From Treponema sp. (GTDB lineage Bacteria > Spirochaetota > Spirochaetia > Treponematales > Breznakiellaceae): a stretch of 18,517 nt of DNA. Below the pieces are notes generated by a model. The model did not search any database. It was not told the origin of the DNA and saw only the letters and a list, made by a program, of their open reading frames with translations. Positions 15,218-18,517 of this stretch are shown one piece after another. Both the position numbers and the translations under genes were made by a program. Position 1 is the first letter of the stretch. Every line of letters begins with the position of its first letter. The DNA is taken from positions 1 to 18,517 of the forward strand of contig JAISGE010000033.1 in the NCBI GenBank assembly GCA_031263265.1. Direction: 5' to 3'.

Positions 15218-16738
15218 ATGGATTCAACGTTACGCGTTGCAGCGATTTTTTCGGACAATATGGTCTTACAGCGGGACAGGTATGTTCCGGTGTGGGGCAG
15301 CGGGAAGGATGGCGCGGTAGTCTCCCTTTCCTTTGGAACCACCCGGGTTTCCGCACGGGTCAAAAACCGCGTATGGGAAGTGCGTCTTCCGCCGCACGCG
15401 GCCGGGGAACAGGGGGATCTGGAAATCTCAAGCGGTGAGGAACGGCTCTGTTTTAAGCATGTCCTTTTCGGCGACGTGTGGTTTGCCGGCGGACAAAGCA
15501 ACATGGAAATGGAACTGGTGAACTGCAAGGACGGCAAAGAAGAACTCGCCCGCGCGGATAAGCCCGGCATCCGCTTCTATCAGCCGGTAAAACGCGCGTT
15601 TGTGGACGAGGATTTCTTACATGCGGAGCAGGACTGTTGCTGGCAGGAATGTCTTCCCCATACCGCCGCTGCCCTGAGCGCGGTAGCGTATTTTTTCGCC
15701 CGGAAGGTGAACGCCGAGACAGGCGTCCCCATCGGCATCATAAACTGTTCCTGGGGCGGGACGAGCATAAGCACCTGGATGAGCCGGGAGCAGTTGGAAA
15801 AGACCGCCGCAGGGCAGCGCTGCCTTGACGACTATGAAGCCCAGGTCAATGGAAAGACCGACGAACAGTATGACGCGGAGATGAACGCCTACTTTGAGGA
15901 ATGGCAGGCTTGGGACACGCGGGTCCGGGAACGGCAGGCAAAAGAGCCCGGTGTAACCTGGGAAATCCTTAACCACGAATGTGGGGAAAGTCCCTGGCCG
16001 CAGCCCGCGGGGAGGAAAAGCCCCTATCATCCGGCGAACCTCTATCATTCCATGATATGCCGTGTCGCGCCTTACGGTATAAAAGGGTTTTTGTATTACC
16101 AGGGTGAAGAGGACGAGAGCCGCGCAAAGGATTACGGGGAACTGATGGGTTACTTGATCGATCAATGGCGAAGGGATTGGCGTGACGATACCCTCCCGTT
16201 CCTGTTTGTGCAGCTTCCGATGTATGCGTCGAAAAAGGAAATTGATGACAGAACCGTAACGGAAAACTGGCCGGTCTTGCGGGAAAAACAGTATAAAATA
16301 TCCCGCATTGTCGCACATACCGGTATGGCGGTCATCATCGACCGGGGCGAGTTTGACAATATTCATCCCTTGGACAAGCAAACCGTTGGTTTCCGGCTTT
16401 CCCTCCAGGCCCTGGAAAAGGTATACGGAAAACCCCTTGTTGCCGACGGGCCGGTGTTTTCCCACGCGGTCCGGGAGAAAGACGCACTGCGGGTGTATTT
16501 TGCAAATGCTGGGGACGGCCTTGAGGCGCGGGGAGAACTGAGCGGTTTTGAGGTTGCCGGAGAGGACGGTGTATACCATCCCGGGGCAGCAGCCATAGAC
16601 GGGGCAACGGTACTGGTGTCTGCTGAGGGTGTAGCGGAACCGAAACACGTCCGCTATTGCTGGGTAAAATACGGGCCTACGCCGCTTTTTGCCAAAAACG
16701 GCCTTCCTGTCATGCCGTTCCGGAGTACTGGCGGGTAA
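15218..16738 (+). CDS. SGNH/sialate O-acetylesterase-family carbohydrate esterase
   Basis: The 506-residue protein belongs to the SASA/sialate O-acetylesterase-like SGNH hydrolases. It shows FSDNMVLQRD with a beta-rich N-terminal part, the nucleophile block GQSNMEM (S94), YYQGEEDE in place of the usual GExD/N block, and D380-x-x-H383 in DNIHPLDKQT as the catalytic pair. There is no signal peptide, so it acts in the cytoplasm. AAGGAG lies six bases before the ATG at 15218; a longer frame back to 15185 would overlap lacI and lacks a site. It is in an operon with the LacI gene. Given the GH130 and importer genes, removal of acetyl groups from imported oligosaccharides is the best guess; the true ester substrate is unknown. 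Confidence 0.8.
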   Translation: MDSTLRVAAIFSDNMVLQRDRYVPVWGSGKDGAVVSLSFGTTRVSARVKNRVWEVRLPPHAAGEQGDLEISSGEERLCFKHVLFGDVWFAGGQSNMEMELVNCKDGKEELARADKPGIRFYQPVKRAFVDEDFLHAEQDCCWQECLPHTAAALSAVAYFFARKVNAETGVPIGIINCSWGGTSISTWMSREQLEKTAAGQRCLDDYEAQVNGKTDEQYDAEMNAYFEEWQAWDTRVRERQAKEPGVTWEILNHECGESPWPQPAGRKSPYHPANLYHSMICRVAPYGIKGFLYYQGEEDESRAKDYGELMGYLIDQWRRDWRDDTLPFLFVQLPMYASKKEIDDRTVTENWPVLREKQYKISRIVAHTGMAVIIDRGEFDNIHPLDKQTVGFRLSLQALEKVYGKPLVADGPVFSHAVREKDALRVYFANAGDGLEARGELSGFEVAGEDGVYHPGAAAIDGATVLVSAEGVAEPKHVRYCWVKYGPTPLFAKNGLPVMPFRSTGG

Positions 16739-16809
16739 GGGGGGCGCGGCAAGAAATCTTTCATCAGCCCAATAATGTATAGAAAACAGTGCCTCTCTCC
16801 TGAGTGGCA

Positions 16810-16839
16810 TTTACATTCGAGCGTAAAGTATCCTATTAT
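16810..16839 (+). promoter_or_regulatory. Promoter with overlapping imperfect palindrome, second importer
   Basis: TTTACA (16810-16815), an 18-base spacer and TATTAT (16834-16839) make a good sigma70-like promoter, each box 5 of 6. The -35 lies inside TTTACATTCGAGCGTAAA (16810-16827), an imperfect palindrome that may be an operator. It differs from the TAATGC-type sites, so a different regulator is likely. Confidence 0.5.
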
Positions 16840-16868
16840 TTCGGTAGGTAAATTATAAGGAGAATAAT

Positions 16869-18452
16869 ATGAAGAATATCGGAATGGGAAAAAAACGCCT
16901 GTCTGGTTTGGTTTTAACGCTTGCCATTGGGGGAATCCTTTTCACCCTTGTTTCCTGTAGAGGCAAATCCAAAGACGGAAATGCCGGAGCGCCGGCTTAC
17001 CGCAGCGAGATAAACGTTGCCATTACGGCGCAGCCGCCGACCCTGGATTCGGCGATGACCGTATCCCAGGTTGCGCTGCAAATCTCCAACCATATCTATG
17101 AACAGCTCTACAATCTTAACGCGGATTATACGCCGGTTCCCGATCTGGCGGAGTCCGTTTCCGTAAGCGGCGACGGCCTTGAATATACATTCACCCTGCG
17201 CCGGGGCGTCTACTTCCATAACGGTAAGGAGCTCAAGGCGGAAGACGTAAGCGCCTCCATGACCCGCTGGCTCAATAATTCTTCGCGGGCAAAGACCTTG
17301 CTGGCCAATTCCGTGTTTGAAGAGATCGATCCCTATACGGTAAAACTTACCGTGGAATACCCCTCATCGGACGTTCTTATCATCCTTGCTACCTGGGCGC
17401 AGTTCCCCGGGATCATGCCCAAGGAGATTATTGACGCCCTGGAGGACGGGCAGATGGTCAGCGAGTATATCGGTACCGGACCCTACCAATTCGGCGAATG
17501 GAAACAGGATCAGTACATCAGGCTTGACCGTTACGAAAATTACGCGAGCCGCGATGAAGAACCCAGCGGCTTTTCGGGCAGAAAATCCGCGCCCACCGGG
17601 AACCTGTACTTTTATTTTGTTACCGATCAGTCAACCAGGGTGGCGGGGCTCAAGACCGGTCAGTACGACGTTACCGCCATTCCGGCGGAAAATTATGAGG
17701 AGTTTGAAGCCGACCCCAATATTGCCATCCATCCTGTTCCGGGCGGCGTACTTTCGGCCTATTTCAATACCCAACAGGGGCCGCTGGCGAATCTGAAGCT
17801 CCGCCAGGCCGCGCTTGCGGTTTTCAATGACGCGGAGATTCTTCTTGCCAGTTTTTCAAACCCCAATCTCTACTTCTTGAATCCGGGTTTTACCAATCCG
17901 GCCCAGACCCAGTGGCTGGTTGACGCGGGAGCGGAACGTTACAACGAAGCCGGCCCTGAAAGGGCAAAACAGTTCATGGCCGAAGCCGGCTACCAGGGCG
18001 AGACGATCACGATCCTGGCTACTCCGGATTACGCGGAGATGTACAGCGCAAGCCTGGTCATTCAGGAAGAACTGCGGCAGGCGGGCTTTACGGTGAATCT
18101 GGTTTCCTACGATTTCCCCACCTGGCTTAAAACAAAATCCGACCTCGGTACCTGGGATATTTTTGTGGCAAGCACCGGGTATCAACTGACCCCACCCCAA
18201 CTGCTTGTGGTAACTCCCGACTGGGCGGGACTGCGGGACGATACGCTTAGCAATGGGCTGAGGGCGATCCGGAGCGCTCCCAACGCGGACGCGGCAAAAC
18301 AGGAATGGGCCAAGGTACAGCAGTTCATCTATGATTATGCGGCGGCCACTTCTATCGGCCATTACATAAGCTCCGTGGGAACCCAAAAAACCATTGAGGG
18401 CTTCGAGAGCTTCCTTGCCCCCGTGCTTTGGAACGCCCGGATGCCTCAATGA
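16869..18452 (+). CDS. Family 5 (peptide/oligosaccharide) ABC substrate-binding lipoprotein
   Basis: This 527-residue protein has a lipoprotein signal (basic start, hydrophobic core, lipobox LVSC) and the family 5 (COG0747, DppA/OppA-like) body. Blocks include ITAQPPTLDSAMTVSQV, YEQLYNLNADYTPVPDLAES, YTFTLRRGVYFHNGKELKAE and YIGTGPYQFGEW. Members bind peptides, nickel or, in Thermotoga and other fermenters, beta-linked oligosaccharides. Here the neighbouring carbohydrate genes favour an oligosaccharide, but a peptide cannot be excluded. AAGGAG lies eight bases before the ATG. It has its own promoter at 16810-16839, and a permease gene follows within about 20 bases, so it begins a dpp-like operon. 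Confidence 0.88.
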   Translation: MKNIGMGKKRLSGLVLTLAIGGILFTLVSCRGKSKDGNAGAPAYRSEINVAITAQPPTLDSAMTVSQVALQISNHIYEQLYNLNADYTPVPDLAESVSVSGDGLEYTFTLRRGVYFHNGKELKAEDVSASMTRWLNNSSRAKTLLANSVFEEIDPYTVKLTVEYPSSDVLIILATWAQFPGIMPKEIIDALEDGQMVSEYIGTGPYQFGEWKQDQYIRLDRYENYASRDEEPSGFSGRKSAPTGNLYFYFVTDQSTRVAGLKTGQYDVTAIPAENYEEFEADPNIAIHPVPGGVLSAYFNTQQGPLANLKLRQAALAVFNDAEILLASFSNPNLYFLNPGFTNPAQTQWLVDAGAERYNEAGPERAKQFMAEAGYQGETITILATPDYAEMYSASLVIQEELRQAGFTVNLVSYDFPTWLKTKSDLGTWDIFVASTGYQLTPPQLLVVTPDWAGLRDDTLSNGLRAIRSAPNADAAKQEWAKVQQFIYDYAAATSIGHYISSVGTQKTIEGFESFLAPVLWNARMPQ

Positions 18453-18474
18453 AACAAAAAGAGGGCGCGGCGTC

Positions 18475-18517
18475 TTGCTTGCCTATACGCTGAAAAGAAT
18501 AGTTTCCCTGCTGCCGG
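18475..18517 (+). CDS. DppB/OppB-type ABC permease, 3' part outside window
   Basis: The last 43 bases encode LLAYTLKRIVSLLP, the typical start of a DppB-type permease (a YxLKRI then a hydrophobic helix). The probable start is a TTG at 18475 with GAGGG about nine bases upstream. An ATG at 18449 is in another frame and stops within 15 codons. It would pair with the family 5 binding protein encoded just before. Only the first codons are visible. Confidence 0.6.
   Translation, partial: MLAYTLKRIVSLLP

Noticed and set aside
15617..16810. A 397-codon minus-strand frame opposite the esterase.
   Set aside because: The esterase frame has the SGNH motifs and a good start; the antisense frame has no recognisable features.
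1..18517. CRISPR arrays, tRNA or rRNA genes.
   Set aside because: No regularly spaced repeats and no recognisable tRNA or rRNA sequences were seen on either strand by eye.

Overview
The window reads as a chromosome segment of a Gram-negative, motile, carbohydrate-fermenting bacterium. A Treponema-like spirochaete of an animal or insect gut fits best. This rests on protein style only: a lipoprotein with a loose spirochaete-type lipobox, a methyl-accepting chemotaxis protein (MCP), many ABC oligosaccharide import genes, and middling base composition with long AT-rich patches. No rRNA or other decisive marker is present, so the assignment is an inference.

Layout. (1) 1-609 is the 3' part of a very AT-rich gene for an EFR1-type flavodoxin/ferredoxin protein. 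(2) About 640-1570 is a graveyard of three different broken transposases, sitting where composition changes from AT-rich to GC-richer. (3) 1592-2161 (minus) is an unrecognised, fairly AT-rich lipoprotein gene with its own promoter. (4) 2251-8678 is a long minus-strand block. In transcription order it holds a CodB/NCS1-type permease whose frame runs into an MCP, an NFACT/RqcH-like protein, RuvA, a small DUF6249-like membrane protein, an ECF sigma factor, a zinc-finger anti-sigma factor, and perhaps a 45-residue small protein. (5) mazG is divergent at 8861-9691. (6) 9774-16738 is a sugar-use locus: GH130 phosphorylase (+), a convergent ABC importer operon of two permeases and a lipoprotein binding protein (-), and a divergent lacI-type regulator followed by a cytoplasmic SGNH acetylesterase (+). 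(7) 16869 to the end starts a second importer operon: a family 5 binding protein and the first codons of a DppB-type permease.

Most notable is the permease-MCP junction. The CodB-like protein reads normally through about ten membrane segments into a run of 11 G (minus strand). Past the run, the last two CodB segments lie in another frame, and that frame continues without a stop into two more membrane segments, a HAMP domain and a complete MCP signalling hairpin. Losing one G, or gaining two, gives a single 877-residue protein in the first case. The MCP has almost no extracellular sensor loop, so the permease itself looks like the sensor. The G run could be a phase-variable switch or a sequencing error.

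The sugar locus looks like one regulon. Near-identical palindromes (core TAATGC[A/G]TTA) lie just downstream of the predicted promoters of GH130 and of the ABC operon, and just upstream of lacI. GH130 enzymes phosphorolyse beta-mannosides and the esterase has no signal peptide. A plausible model is import of acetylated beta-manno-oligosaccharides, deacetylation in the cytoplasm, then phosphorolysis, all under the LacI protein. The substrate is inferred, not read from the sequence.
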